DNA of 64,000 bases from CANIGN01 sp964538275 (GTDB lineage: Bacteria > Bdellovibrionota > UBA2428), in NCBI GenBank assembly GCA_964538275.1, contig CAZIFW010000008.1, positions 6,293-70,292 on the forward strand, read 5' to 3'. Under the pieces are notes generated by a model. That model had not been told where the DNA came from and made no database searches. It saw nothing but the letters and a program-made list of their open reading frames with translations. This document shows positions 17,768 through 26,229 of this stretch, in pieces. How positions within the stretch are numbered: the first letter of the stretch is position 1; the number at the start of each line of letters is the position of its first letter. Both the position numbers and the translations under genes were made by a program.

Positions 17768-17874
17768 TCCTTAGATCATAGCTTGAAATGTGAATGTTTC
17801 GAAGCCAAGAAGTATCAGTCTTTTATAAATTTACATTGGGCATTTAGGGAATTGAAGTTAAGATAATCAGAGTT

Positions 17875-18351
17875 ATGAATTATAAAGCTTTTTTAGGGTG
17901 GGGACTTGAAGAAGGCTCTGCTGCTCCCGATTTTTCACTGATGGCTACGGATAAAAAATTACATACTTTGAGTGAGTATCGTGGAAAAAAAGTTTTACTT
18001 TATTTTTACCCACAAGCTTTCACACCAGGCTGTACGGCTCAAGCATGTAGCTTTAGAAATGAATATTCCCAATTAAAGAATTTAGGATTTACACTTTTGG
18101 GTGTGAGTACAGATGAACTATCAGTTTTACAGTCTTTCACAGATAAACACAGTTTGCCTTTTCCTATGCTTTCAGATGTAAAGAAAAAAACTTCACGAGA
18201 CTATCAGGTGCTCATGCCTGTAATTGGAAAATCTAATCGAGTAACATTTTTAATAGATGAACAAGGTATTATAAAAAAAGTTTTTCGATTCTTGCCATGG
18301 AATAGTTATGCTCAAAGCATAATTGAGAAAAACTCAGTATCTTCTACTTAA
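17875..18351 (+). CDS. bcp: thiol peroxidase, BCP-type peroxiredoxin
   Basis: 158-aa thioredoxin-fold peroxidase that reduces H2O2 and organic peroxides. FYPQAFTPGCTAQACSFR has peroxidatic Cys53 and the BCP-type resolving Cys58 five residues later. APDFSL and SNRVTFLIDEQGII also fit. The ATG has no Shine-Dalgarno sequence; GATAAT lies 7 bp upstream, so a leaderless mRNA is possible. Its 3' end overlaps the convergent gene by 8 bp. Confidence 0.93.
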   Translation: MNYKAFLGWGLEEGSAAPDFSLMATDKKLHTLSEYRGKKVLLYFYPQAFTPGCTAQACSFRNEYSQLKNLGFTLLGVSTDELSVLQSFTDKHSLPFPMLSDVKKKTSRDYQVLMPVIGKSNRVTFLIDEQGIIKKVFRFLPWNSYAQSIIEKNSVSST

Positions 18352-20293
18352 TTTCTTTTTTGCTTTCAGCGTTAGAAGGTTTACGTTCGGGAATTTTAGC
18401 CTTTTCTCTTTCGTCTGCCATTTTGATTCCTGGCATATTCAAAATTCCCATTTGAAGTTGACGTTCTTTTTTGACTTTTTCTTTGTGTAGTCGAATGCTT
18501 TCAAAGGATCGGTTTACTAAGAATGCAAGAGAGGCGCGTTCAACACTTACACGTTCAAATGTTGGTAGCTTAAGCATAGAGAAGGCGCGTGCCATCATAA
18601 CTTGAGCTGTTAAAGAGCGAAGTTTTTTGTAATTTACACCTTCGTAATTTTTCCACAATTCACGCATTTGTTTATACTCACTTTTTTCAAAAAAACCTCT
18701 CAGTGCGTTTTCAATTTTTGCAGGAGTTTTTGCAAGTTTGAGTTGAGAGAGAAGATCGTCTGCAGATATTTTTACTTTTTTAATATTTTGAGCAGTTGCT
18801 GGTAATACATCGCTTTTGATTTTTTTCTGTCTTACGTTAAACAAGACTCCTGCAGCCAACTCGGCGGCATCTTTGTAGTGTCGAGACATAGAGTAGAGTG
18901 AAGGGACTTGTACTAAGTTTAAAACACCTAAGCTCCGGTACAGATCTAAGCTAGACATCAACTTTTCAAGTTCGGCTCGTCCTTTGTTGAGGGCTGCAAC
19001 TTCTTTAGGAGCAAAGCCTTTGTCCTTACTCGCTACGTCTGATAAATAACGAGCTTCGTCTATCCAGTCTTGTGTTTCTGCACTTACGTATTCATCGGAA
19101 GAACTGTATGCTTCTGCGTTAGCGGGAAGAGTGGAACCTTTATTTTCTACACAGCCAATACAAGGGGGAGCTGATATGCCTGTGCCTAAATTGAAGGCAC
19201 CCGAGAGATAATCTATACCCGCGGCATTTACATTTCCGCTAGCGGCTTCTAAAAGTTCAGCTGCTTGCACGGAAGAGATAAGTGCTTCAGCATTGTCTTT
19301 GCCCAGAAGTAAGGGACCTTTTTCCAGAAACTCCTTAGATTTAATAAGATCGCTAAAGGGCTGAATCTTTTCAGCGAGACTTTTGTTATTTAAATCTAAA
19401 CTATTGGCAGCGTTCAGTGCATTTTCAAAAAGTTTATTAAGTTCAGTTGCACCTTTAAAGGGCGAAGTTAAATTTTGATCGTCTTGAACTGAACTTCTCG
19501 CACTCCCAGCATTGGCAATTTGTTTTGCAGCAAGATCAACATATCCAGCAACCACAGCGCTCAAGTCTGCAGCTGAAACAGGATTGGGCGTAAATGCATT
19601 TTTATTAGAAGATAAACCTGATCCTAAATTAATCGCAGAAGCATCAATTACTTTTTGTGTTTCTGCTTTTGGGTCAACTTTTTCTGTTTTTCTCTCTGTA
19701 TCCATTTTGAACTTAAAAGCAGCAGCAAGATACATGACCCGCGCGGGGTCTTTTTCTAAATAGATTGAAGCGGCTTGAGCTTTTTGTATTTTAGTAGGTT
19801 CATCAATTTGAAGTTTACCTTCGCTGCCGAGTGTTTGAAGGGCGTCACTCAAATCAACTTTATCTTCAGTGAATTTTGCAAACTCATCTGTGTTTTTGTT
19901 GTTGAGCATGACAAACTTTAAGGCATCTTCTGCTTGTTTGGCGGTGAAGTTTACAATTTCTTCTACTTCAATTTCTTTGCGTTGAGATGTTGTATCGTTG
20001 CGAAGAGGATTGCCTGAACTGTCTTTTATGATTCTATCTTTTGCAATGCTTTGATCTTCAGTGCGAGCAATCAGTTTGTTTTTATCTTCGCGGGGAACTT
20101 TTGCTAACAAATCTTGTCCGAACTTTAAGTTTTGCTGAAGAATTTTCCTTCGTTCGTATTCGGGCAAGCTTGTATCATCTTTAGGAGGCGTTTCAGGTTG
20201 CTTTTGGTGATTCTGTTGAGTGTCCGTAAAACTTGGAACAGCAAATAGAAAAAATCCCCCTAAGAAAAGGGAATAATACATAGCCCGTCCCAT
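18344..20293 (-). CDS. large secreted protein of unknown function
   Basis: 649 aa with a signal peptide (about 1-22, GGFFLFAVPSFTD). The mature protein is rich in Ala, Lys, Asp and Asn, and seems mostly helical. There is one short Cys-containing patch (SAPPCIGCVENKG) near residue 378, a possible disulfide or metal site. Both ends are highly charged. I see no catalytic motif and no known domain. Confidence 0.75.
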   Translation of the reverse strand: MGRAMYYSLFLGGFFLFAVPSFTDTQQNHQKQPETPPKDDTSLPEYERRKILQQNLKFGQDLLAKVPREDKNKLIARTEDQSIAKDRIIKDSSGNPLRNDTTSQRKEIEVEEIVNFTAKQAEDALKFVMLNNKNTDEFAKFTEDKVDLSDALQTLGSEGKLQIDEPTKIQKAQAASIYLEKDPARVMYLAAAFKFKMDTERKTEKVDPKAETQKVIDASAINLGSGLSSNKNAFTPNPVSAADLSAVVAGYVDLAAKQIANAGSARSSVQDDQNLTSPFKGATELNKLFENALNAANSLDLNNKSLAEKIQPFSDLIKSKEFLEKGPLLLGKDNAEALISSVQAAELLEAASGNVNAAGIDYLSGAFNLGTGISAPPCIGCVENKGSTLPANAEAYSSSDEYVSAETQDWIDEARYLSDVASKDKGFAPKEVAALNKGRAELEKLMSSLDLYRSLGVLNLVQVPSLYSMSRHYKDAAELAAGVLFNVRQKKIKSDVLPATAQNIKKVKISADDLLSQLKLAKTPAKIENALRGFFEKSEYKQMRELWKNYEGVNYKKLRSLTAQVMMARAFSMLKLPTFERVSVERASLAFLVNRSFESIRLHKEKVKKERQLQMGILNMPGIKMADEREKAKIPERKPSNAESKKEIK

Positions 20294-20371
20294 AGGGACT
20301 TTTTCGGCAGATATGGGACAAAACTCTACTTATAGTTGGAGTCTTAACATGAATTTAACAAAGCCAGGCTG

Positions 20372-21103
20372 TTAGTAGATTGTAGGAATTCCAAGCACTT
20401 GAATGGTGGCCCAGAGTGAAAGTGAAGTCCAAAAGGGAATCATAATGTTATCGTCCCACTGAGAGGGCCAGGCTTCGGCCGCAACACTCGTAAGTGCCGC
20501 TACACTTGAAAGTACTAATACTTCAATTGGAGAAGCCCAAAAGGTTCCTCCGTTTTCCATTCCGGGCACGCTGGCCCAACGGCCTGTCCACGCTACAATT
20601 CCCGCTAGAAAAGCAGCTATGAAACCTGCAAAACTACCTTCAATAGTTTTTTGTCTCAAAACCATTTCAGCTCCTGGAATGCTAACTTGTTGGGGAATGG
20701 CTGAACGCCAGTGAGTTTTTCCAAAACGTAATCCAAAAAATCCTGCAATTGGATCCATCCAAGCCAGAATAAGTAAACTATGAACAACTACGGGGACAGG
20801 GAAGGCAACACATAACCAAAGCATTCCCATGATGTAAAAACTTTGAGCGCTTAAATTTTTTGTTTCTTCTTTGCGCATCACTCCGCCCCACAATTTGTGA
20901 ACAAGTTTGTTGAGTTTGTGAATGCGTAAACGCAAAATATCTACACCTAAAGTAAGCACAGACAGAATGGACATAAGAATAATAGCTTCTTTGCGTTCAA
21001 ATACATGCAGAAATAAAAAGGCTGCAATGGTTCCACTCATCATGTGGTAGAATTTGCGCCCCAAATGGTCGTCTTTTCGAGTGGGGAAGCGTTTTATTTT
21101 CAT
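20372..21103 (-). CDS. dolichol kinase/phosphatidate cytidylyltransferase-like membrane protein
   Basis: 243 aa, polytopic with about six TM helices. The N-terminal RKFYHMMSG resembles the RK..H motif of the SEC59/phytol-kinase group. LAWMDPIAGFFGLRFGK followed by KTIEGSFAGF matches the D-x-x-A-x-x-x-G...G-K and K-T-x-E-G-S signatures. A CTP-dependent lipid kinase acting on polyprenol or a similar lipid is the likely activity; the substrate is not known. It starts 5 bp after the YrdC gene ends and is probably cotranscribed. Confidence 0.75.
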   Translation of the reverse strand: MKIKRFPTRKDDHLGRKFYHMMSGTIAAFLFLHVFERKEAIILMSILSVLTLGVDILRLRIHKLNKLVHKLWGGVMRKEETKNLSAQSFYIMGMLWLCVAFPVPVVVHSLLILAWMDPIAGFFGLRFGKTHWRSAIPQQVSIPGAEMVLRQKTIEGSFAGFIAAFLAGIVAWTGRWASVPGMENGGTFWASPIEVLVLSSVAALTSVAAEAWPSQWDDNIMIPFWTSLSLWATIQVLGIPTIY

Positions 21104-21108
21104 GCAAA

Positions 21109-21741
21109 TTAAGAGTTTTCGTCAGAACGTGTTGAGAGAATATCTCCAACAGAACCTTTACCTTCGCGAATGATAATGGGCTCAGCAACTGAGAAGTCGA
21201 TAACAGTGGAAGGTTCGCTTGGAACATGGCCACCATCTAAAATGAGGTGAAGAGATTTGCCGTAAATTTTTTCAATTTCAGCAGGATCCGTTAAGGGTTC
21301 ACCTTCGGGAGTTGCGCAAGAGGTTCCCACAATAGGGTGGTGAAGAGCAGCTACTAGAGCTTGCACAATAGGGTTGGCAGGAACACGAATTCCCACACTG
21401 CTACGAGCGCTCACTAAAAGCTTGGGAACTAAACGAGTTGCAGGCAAAACGAATGTGTAGGGTCCGGGTAAAAGTCTGCGCATATCGCGATAAACGCGAT
21501 TGCTCACTACTGCAAATTGACTCAATTCTTTAAGGTCAGCACAAATAAAACTCAGAGGTTTTTTACGATCTCGTCTCTTAATGAAGTAAATTTTATCGAT
21601 CGATTTTTTGCTGTAGAGATCGCATCCAATGGCGTAACCAGTGTCAGTTGGAAACGCAATTACGCCCCCACGTTGCAAAACAGCTACCGCTTGATCAATA
21701 ATCCGCGGCGATGGCACCGGAGACCCTGGCTTGAGAATCAT
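21109..21741 (-). CDS. YrdC/Sua5/YciO family protein (threonylcarbamoyl-AMP synthase type)
   Basis: About 210 aa from the ATG at 21741 (MILKPGSP); the frame is open to an ATG at 21777. VIAFPTDTGYAIGCD and FIKRRDRKKPLSFIC carry the Lys/Arg residues that bind nucleotide and threonine in the YrdC fold. TSCATPEGEPLTDP and GKGSVGDIL complete the match. TsaC/Sua5 makes TC-AMP for the t6A37 tRNA modification. The YciO branch resembles this and its role is less certain, so I leave the gene unnamed. Confidence 0.85.
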   Translation of the reverse strand: MILKPGSPVPSPRIIDQAVAVLQRGGVIAFPTDTGYAIGCDLYSKKSIDKIYFIKRRDRKKPLSFICADLKELSQFAVVSNRVYRDMRRLLPGPYTFVLPATRLVPKLLVSARSSVGIRVPANPIVQALVAALHHPIVGTSCATPEGEPLTDPAEIEKIYGKSLHLILDGGHVPSEPSTVIDFSVAEPIIIREGKGSVGDILSTRSDENS

Positions 21742-21871
21742 GTAACTTTTGTAACATGCCCCCCGTAATCTCACCATGTTTTGAAGAAGAAAGTGCCAAA
21801 TGACTTTGGATTAGCTCTTTGCGCGTTGCGTGAGGACGCAGCGCAGACTATGTTTTCTCAAAATAATACAT

Positions 21872-22753
21872 ATGAGTCAGGAAGAGACGTTTAAATGCCG
21901 TGTGCCTCTTAAGGCAGAAGGCATGTCATTAATAGGATATCTTTCAAATAGATTTACCTATTATGTAGAAGCGGATTGGCAAAAACTTGTAGAAGCTGAA
22001 AAGGTAGCTATTAACGGACAACGTCCTGCTCCTGCTCACCAAATTCTTAAAGCGGGCGATGAAATTATATATTTTGCAGACCGTAAGCCCGAGCCCAAGG
22101 TACCCACAAAAATTCCCATTATCTATGAAGATGAAGACTTATTGGTTGTGAATAAACCTGCTCATTTACCCGTACATCCATCTGGTAAATACAGTCGCAA
22201 CACTCTGATAAACCTCTTAAAAAATCAGAAAAAAAATGAACGTTTAATATTGGCTCATAGGCTGGATCGCGAAACTTCTGGGCTCTGTGTTTTGACCAAA
22301 AGCACGCTCGCCAAAGACAAAATGTACTGGGCTTTTTTTGAAGGCAAAGTGGACAAAACCTATTGGGCTTTGGCGTGGGGTAAGCCTCAACCCTCAAGTG
22401 GCACCGTGGATGCTCCCATGGGGTCTGTCCCTCGTGGGCGCCCTGATATTTCCCGTATTCGAATCAAACAAATTATAGGCGGGGTTGAGTCCAAGCGCGC
22501 CCAGACCAAATACCGCACCCTTCAGACCAATTGGATTCGAGGGCTTTGGCTTCCTCCCCCTTGGAAGGGCCTTGAGTCACAAATGATAGGTTCTAAGAGC
22601 AAGGGCGATTCGTGGCCCATCTCATTAGTAGAGTGTAAGCCTCTCACGGGTAGGACCAATCAAATACGTGTTCATATGGCCCACATTGGATGTGGTTTGG
22701 TGGGAGATAAGCTTTATGACCCTTCTGAGGAGATTTTTTTTAGAACTCACTAG
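21872..22753 (+). CDS. RluA-family pseudouridine synthase, truncated by frameshift
   Basis: 293 aa in this frame from the ATG at 21872 (MSQEETFKC). It has an S4-like domain (about 10-75) and the RluA catalytic domain with HRLDRETSGLCVLTKS, where Asp is the nucleophile, then TGRTNQIRVHMAHIG. It would isomerise uridines in rRNA or tRNA. The frame ends early at TAG 22751-22753, just after a T8 run (22734-22741). The conserved C-terminal part continues in another frame. Removing one T restores a protein of about 358 aa. A GTG at 21830 lies upstream in frame, but the ATG fits the family start better. Confidence 0.85.
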   Translation: MSQEETFKCRVPLKAEGMSLIGYLSNRFTYYVEADWQKLVEAEKVAINGQRPAPAHQILKAGDEIIYFADRKPEPKVPTKIPIIYEDEDLLVVNKPAHLPVHPSGKYSRNTLINLLKNQKKNERLILAHRLDRETSGLCVLTKSTLAKDKMYWAFFEGKVDKTYWALAWGKPQPSSGTVDAPMGSVPRGRPDISRIRIKQIIGGVESKRAQTKYRTLQTNWIRGLWLPPPWKGLESQMIGSKSKGDSWPISLVECKPLTGRTNQIRVHMAHIGCGLVGDKLYDPSEEIFFRTH

Positions 22754-22949
22754 TGGCAAACCTCTTTTAGAGGACGAAGACGGTCTACCAGGCTTTCGAT
22801 TACCTGTTCATATGCGCCCACGTTTGGTTTTAGATTCTCATGCTTTGCATGCCCGAGCCCTCAATTTTAGACACCCTCGCAGTGGCCAAAGCTTGCATTT
22901 AGAAGCGCCACCTCCTCTTGAGTGGCGAGGTTTGTACCTCTCAAAATAA
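22742..22949 (+). other. out-of-frame C-terminal part of the RluA-like gene
   Basis: After the T8 run the other frame reads ELTSGKPLLEDEDGLPGFRL and then HALHARALNFRHPRSG, the conserved RluA-family ending (ALHA..L.F.HP..G), and stops at 22947-22949. The sequence is intact, with no other stop, which argues for a recent event, a sequencing error in the homopolymer, or slippage. It is not a separate gene: its first 25 or so residues, if read from an upstream GTG, would lie over the conserved region of the parent gene. Confidence 0.8.
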
Positions 22950-23024
22950 GAGAAACAAAAAGGTGCTTTTGGTTGATTCTTAGGGGGGGCTTTGCTAACT
23001 CTTATGGATCTTAAGGAAAAAAGA

Positions 23025-23546
23025 ATGGCTCAAACGACAAAAGTACGCACTTATGAAACCATCTGCTTAACAAAAGTAGATATGCCCGAAGACAAATTCA
23101 GCAGCCTTTTAGAGCGCGCTAAAAAAGCCGTTACTGAAGAAGGTAAAGGCGAATGGCTATACAACGATGATTGGGGCAAAGCTAAAATTTCTTACCTCAT
23201 TGATAAAGAGCCTCGCGCACAGTGGACATACTTCCGATTCAAGTGTGAGCCTACAGGTGTAGACGAACTTGTTCGTGGTCTTGGTATTAACGAATATGTT
23301 CTTCGTCAAATGACAACACGTACAGATGAGAGTGGAGCGGATTACAATCCTCTTCGCGCTACATTTGCTAAAGATTTAAACGAGCGCGATAAGCCTAGAG
23401 AGTGGAAAGATCCACGTAGATCTCGCGGACCTCGCGGTGATCGTCCAGATCGCGGCGACCGCCCTGATCGTGGTGAAAGAACTGAAAGAGCTCCTGAAGG
23501 ATCTTCTGCAGGAAGCGCATCAGGCTCTGAAGGAGAACAGTCATGA
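23025..23546 (+). CDS. rpsF: 30S ribosomal protein S6
   Basis: 173 aa from the ATG at 23025 (MAQTTKVRTYETICL), which has AAGGA 8 bp upstream. The TTG at 22992 is in frame but unlikely. The S6 fold is visible to about residue 115 (YFRFKCEPTGVDELVRGLGI). The remaining 55 or so residues form a tail rich in Arg, Gly, Asp and Pro with repeated GDRPDRG units, then an acidic Ser/Gly end. S6 normally pairs with S18 on the 30S platform. No rpsR follows; rplI starts within the stop codon (ATGA). Confidence 0.93.
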   Translation: MAQTTKVRTYETICLTKVDMPEDKFSSLLERAKKAVTEEGKGEWLYNDDWGKAKISYLIDKEPRAQWTYFRFKCEPTGVDELVRGLGINEYVLRQMTTRTDESGADYNPLRATFAKDLNERDKPREWKDPRRSRGPRGDRPDRGDRPDRGERTERAPEGSSAGSASGSEGEQS

Positions 23547-24004
23547 AAGTAATTCTCAAAGAAAGTTACATGAACCTTGGCGAAGCAGGAGACGTGGTTA
23601 ACGTTAAACCTGGTTATGCAAGAAACTTTCTTCTTCCCAGCAAACTTGCTGTAACGGCAACTGCTGCGAACATGAAAGTATTTCAAGATAAACAAAAAGA
23701 AATTGAAGCTAAAAAAGCTGTCGTTCGTGATGAATCTAAAAAGCTCATGGAAGCTTTAAATGGTTTGAGCGTAAAGATTGTTAAAAAAGTAGGCGACGAC
23801 GGAAAACTCTTTGGATCTGTAAGTTCTAAAGAGATTGAAGAAGCGCTTGCGGCACAAAGCCACAAAGTAGATCGTCGTATGATCGTATTGGGTCAGCAAA
23901 TTAAAATGATTGGCGAATATCCTATCATGGTTAAGCTTGTAGGCGGTATGAAGGCTTCTGTGACTCTTAAGATTGAAGCGGAAGCGGTTAAAAAACACGA
24001 CTAA
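23543..24004 (+). CDS. rplI: 50S ribosomal protein L9
   Basis: 153 aa; binds 23S rRNA at the base of the L1 stalk. MKVILKESYMNLGEAGDVVN and VKPGYARNFLLPSKLA are the L9 N-terminal signature. DDGKLFGSVSSKEIEEAL and the C-terminal domain follow after the long connecting helix (45-75). The ATG overlaps the rpsF stop by 4 bp. A strong terminator follows 27 bp downstream. Confidence 0.97.
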   Translation: MKVILKESYMNLGEAGDVVNVKPGYARNFLLPSKLAVTATAANMKVFQDKQKEIEAKKAVVRDESKKLMEALNGLSVKIVKKVGDDGKLFGSVSSKEIEEALAAQSHKVDRRMIVLGQQIKMIGEYPIMVKLVGGMKASVTLKIEAEAVKKHD

Positions 24005-24030
24005 GCTTTTTTATTTATATGTCTTAAAAG

Positions 24031-24068
24031 AAACCCTTACATGACACTCAGTCATGTAAGGGTTTTTT
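24031..24068 (+). terminator. Rho-independent terminator after rplI
   Basis: Stem of at least 14 bp (AACCCTTACATGAC/GTCATGTAAGGGTT) with a 5-nt loop ACTCA, followed by a T-tract. It separates the rpsF-rplI operon from dnaB, which starts 51 bp later. Confidence 0.9.
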
Positions 24069-24118
24069 CATTTTTTCCCTTGCTAACACTTATGCATCAA
24101 AGAGTATGTTGAGAGTAC

Positions 24119-25579
24119 ATGGCATTAGAGATTGTGGGCGGTAGCCCTGGAAAGCAAGGTGGTGGAAAAGGTGGCGGCGGTGGACGCGGTCGCACTCCCA
24201 TGGCTTTCAAAATCGGAGATAGGCCTCACGATCTCGATACAGAAAAAGCACTCTTAGCTTCTATTCTTTTGTCGAATGATTGCATTTTAGAAATTCAAGG
24301 CACCTTCCAGAAGGAAATGCTTTTCTTGCCTGCGCATCAGGTAATTTTTGAAGCCATGATTCAACTTTCCTTTAAGGGAATTCCTGCTGAGCTCACAACA
24401 CTGGCTAACCATCTTAAAGAACATGGAATGTTGGATCGTATTGGTGGGGTTGAATATCTTGCAGAAATTTCTCAAAGTCCTGCAACAGCTTTGCACGCGA
24501 TGGAATATGCGCGTTTTTTGCGCGATCTTGCATGGAGAAGAAAACTCATTGAAGCTGGCGAACTATGTCGCGGACTTGCACTTAAAGCGGGTGAAACAAA
24601 TGACATCGCCGCAGAAATTGAAAAAACTATTTTCGAAGCTACACAGGAAAAGAAAAATTCCTCGATGGAGCGTATCGGAACTTTGCTCACTCAAACTCTA
24701 AAAGATTTGGAGTTTCGTTCTGATAACCAAGGCGCTTTAGATGTAGGTTCAAAAACAGGACTCAGAGATTTAGATGAATGTTTGCTTGGCATGCGTCCAG
24801 GTCAGTTACTTGTACTTGCGGCTCGTCCAGGTATGGGTAAGACATCTCTTGCTTCGAACATGATGGTGCACTCTGCACTCAAGCAAAAAAAAGCCGTTCT
24901 CTTTATGTCGCTCGAGATGACAAAAGAGGAAGTGTGCGAACGTATGATTTCTTTTGTGTCGGGCGTAGATCTTCACAAAATTAAAACTGGAAAATTAAGC
25001 GGCGAAGATTTTGAAGAAATTTTCTATGCAGCTGAACAATGTGAAGAAGCTCCTTTATATGTAGATGATCGCAGTGTGATCACGCCGTATGATGTGTTAG
25101 CAGAAGCGCGTAAAGTTAAATCCATGCTCACCATGGAAGGCAAGGGTATTGAGCTTGGTCTTGTGGTGGTCGACTATATTCAGATTATGAAGTCGGGTGG
25201 TTTTGCAGAAAACCGTTCACTTGAAGTGGGACAAATTACAGGTGGATTAAAGGCGATTGCTAAGGAATTAAAAGTTCCAGTGCTTGCGCTTAGTCAATTG
25301 AACCGTGAAGTAGCGCGTAGGGGAACTGAAATTAAACGTCCTCAACTTTCGGATTTGAAAGATTCAGGTTCTATCGAGGCTGATGCCGACGTTGTAATGT
25401 TTATCCACCGAGAGCAGGGGCCTGATACTGATTCGCGCGCTCCCAGTGAAGCTGAAATTATTGTGGCCAAACATCGTGCCGGTCCTACTAAAACCGTCAA
25501 AGTTGTATGGCTCGGCCATTTAACTAAATTTGCAGATGCTACGACTGCCAGTTATTTACCCCCACACGTTCCGGAATAA
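24119..25579 (+). CDS. dnaB: replicative DNA helicase
   Basis: Hexameric 5'-3' fork helicase, 486 aa. The N-terminal DnaB domain starts at PHDLDTEKALLASILLS (37-53). The RecA-like domain has Walker A ARPGMGKT (235-242), VLFMSLEMTKEEV, and LVVVDYIQIM as Walker B. LSQLNREVARR and SDLKDSGSIEADADVVMFI follow. The first 36 residues are an unusual Gly/Lys-rich extension (GKQGGGKGGGGGRGR). An internal ATG at residue 28 (MAFKIGDR) would remove it, so the true start is uncertain. Confidence 0.96.
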   Translation: MALEIVGGSPGKQGGGKGGGGGRGRTPMAFKIGDRPHDLDTEKALLASILLSNDCILEIQGTFQKEMLFLPAHQVIFEAMIQLSFKGIPAELTTLANHLKEHGMLDRIGGVEYLAEISQSPATALHAMEYARFLRDLAWRRKLIEAGELCRGLALKAGETNDIAAEIEKTIFEATQEKKNSSMERIGTLLTQTLKDLEFRSDNQGALDVGSKTGLRDLDECLLGMRPGQLLVLAARPGMGKTSLASNMMVHSALKQKKAVLFMSLEMTKEEVCERMISFVSGVDLHKIKTGKLSGEDFEEIFYAAEQCEEAPLYVDDRSVITPYDVLAEARKVKSMLTMEGKGIELGLVVVDYIQIMKSGGFAENRSLEVGQITGGLKAIAKELKVPVLALSQLNREVARRGTEIKRPQLSDLKDSGSIEADADVVMFIHREQGPDTDSRAPSEAEIIVAKHRAGPTKTVKVVWLGHLTKFADATTASYLPPHVPE

Positions 25580-25601
25580 ATATTTGCGTTCCTCAAACTA
25601 G

Positions 25602-25726
25602 CTCAAAGGAATATCGAAATTAGAATTTATGTCATGGGCTGCAAGAGGGGCAGGCCCCTCCTCTTGCGCTTACAGCGCAATTCACCTCTCTAATGACATA
25701 AATTCTAATTTCGATATTCCTTTGAG
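25602..25726. repeat. long-palindrome element, copy 1
   Basis: Two perfect 34-bp inverted arms (25602-25635 and 25693-25726) enclose a 57-nt core. Within the core, GAGGGGC/GCCCCTC (25645-25660, 2-nt loop) and TTGCGCT/AGCGCAA (25664-25680, 3-nt loop) form two smaller hairpins. The inner arm ends are ATGTCAT...ATGACAT. The core on the minus strand aligns without gaps to copy 2 (about 42 of 57 bases). The element starts 22 bp after the dnaB stop and could serve as its terminator, but it has no U-tract. The 132 bp up to copy 2 (25727-25858) are AT-rich, and I see no gene in them. Confidence 0.85.
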
Positions 25727-25858
25727 ATAATATTTTAAACTTTTAATATTTCTTGCATTAGACGTTTATAAAGCTGTTTGTGGTAATTGTAGGTTTTGCT
25801 CAATTTTAAATTAAGGCAAAACTTCAAAATAATGCAGGCTTCCTCTGAAACTGCACAA

Positions 25859-25971
25859 AGGAGAATAATTCATAGAAATATGTCATTGGGGGAGTGAATT
25901 GCACTGCAAGTGCAAGAGAGGGTGCCCGCACCCTTTGTAGCCCATGACATATTTCTATGAATTATTCTCCT
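25859..25971. repeat. long-palindrome element, copy 2
   Basis: Two perfect 28-bp inverted arms (25859-25886 and 25944-25971) enclose a 57-nt core. The core holds the hairpins TTGCACT/AGTGCAA (25899-25915) and AGGGTGC/GCACCCT (25919-25934). Every stem position in these two hairpins that differs from copy 1 is matched by a compensating change in its partner (four pairs). The inner 7 bp of the arms (ATGTCAT/ATGACAT) are shared with copy 1, while the outer arm sequence is largely different yet still perfectly paired. The core lies on the opposite strand to copy 1. From here to the next gene (26059) I see nothing else. Confidence 0.85.
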
Positions 25972-26058
25972 AAAGGCTGATTTAAGTGAACGGCGTAAGA
26001 ATAAACATTCGCTTAAAACTTGGCTGATTTTTTAAAAGCCTGTGATAGATTTATAAGC

Positions 26059-26229
26059 ATGAAAAAAATTATGAGCTTAGTAGTGGTTGCCCTTTTCTCG
26101 GTTTCTTGTGCAAGTCATAAGTGCAGTTCATGTGCTGGTGGTAGCTGTGGCTGTGGTAAAGACAAAGGCACGGAGCAAAGCTGTGCTTGCGGAGCAAAAG
26201 ATAAAAAAGACTGTAAGTGCGGAGCTTAA
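26059..26229 (+). CDS. small Cys-rich lipoprotein
   Basis: 56 aa from the ATG at 26059 (MKKIMSLVVVALFSVSC). This start gives a clear lipobox with Cys17; a TTG 39 bp upstream is also in frame. The mature part has eight more Cys in CxxC and CxC patterns (KCSSC, SCGCG, SCACG, DCKCG) with Gly, Lys and Asp between them. The spacing looks metallothionein-like, so binding of Zn, Cu or an Fe-S cluster at the outer membrane is plausible but unproven. I know no named family for it. Confidence 0.75.
   Translation: MKKIMSLVVVALFSVSCASHKCSSCAGGSCGCGKDKGTEQSCACGAKDKKDCKCGA

Noticed and set aside
25602..25726. Copy 1 palindrome as a simple dnaB terminator
   Set aside because: There is no U-tract, the arms are far longer than needed and a second related copy lies on the other strand, so a plain terminator does not explain it.
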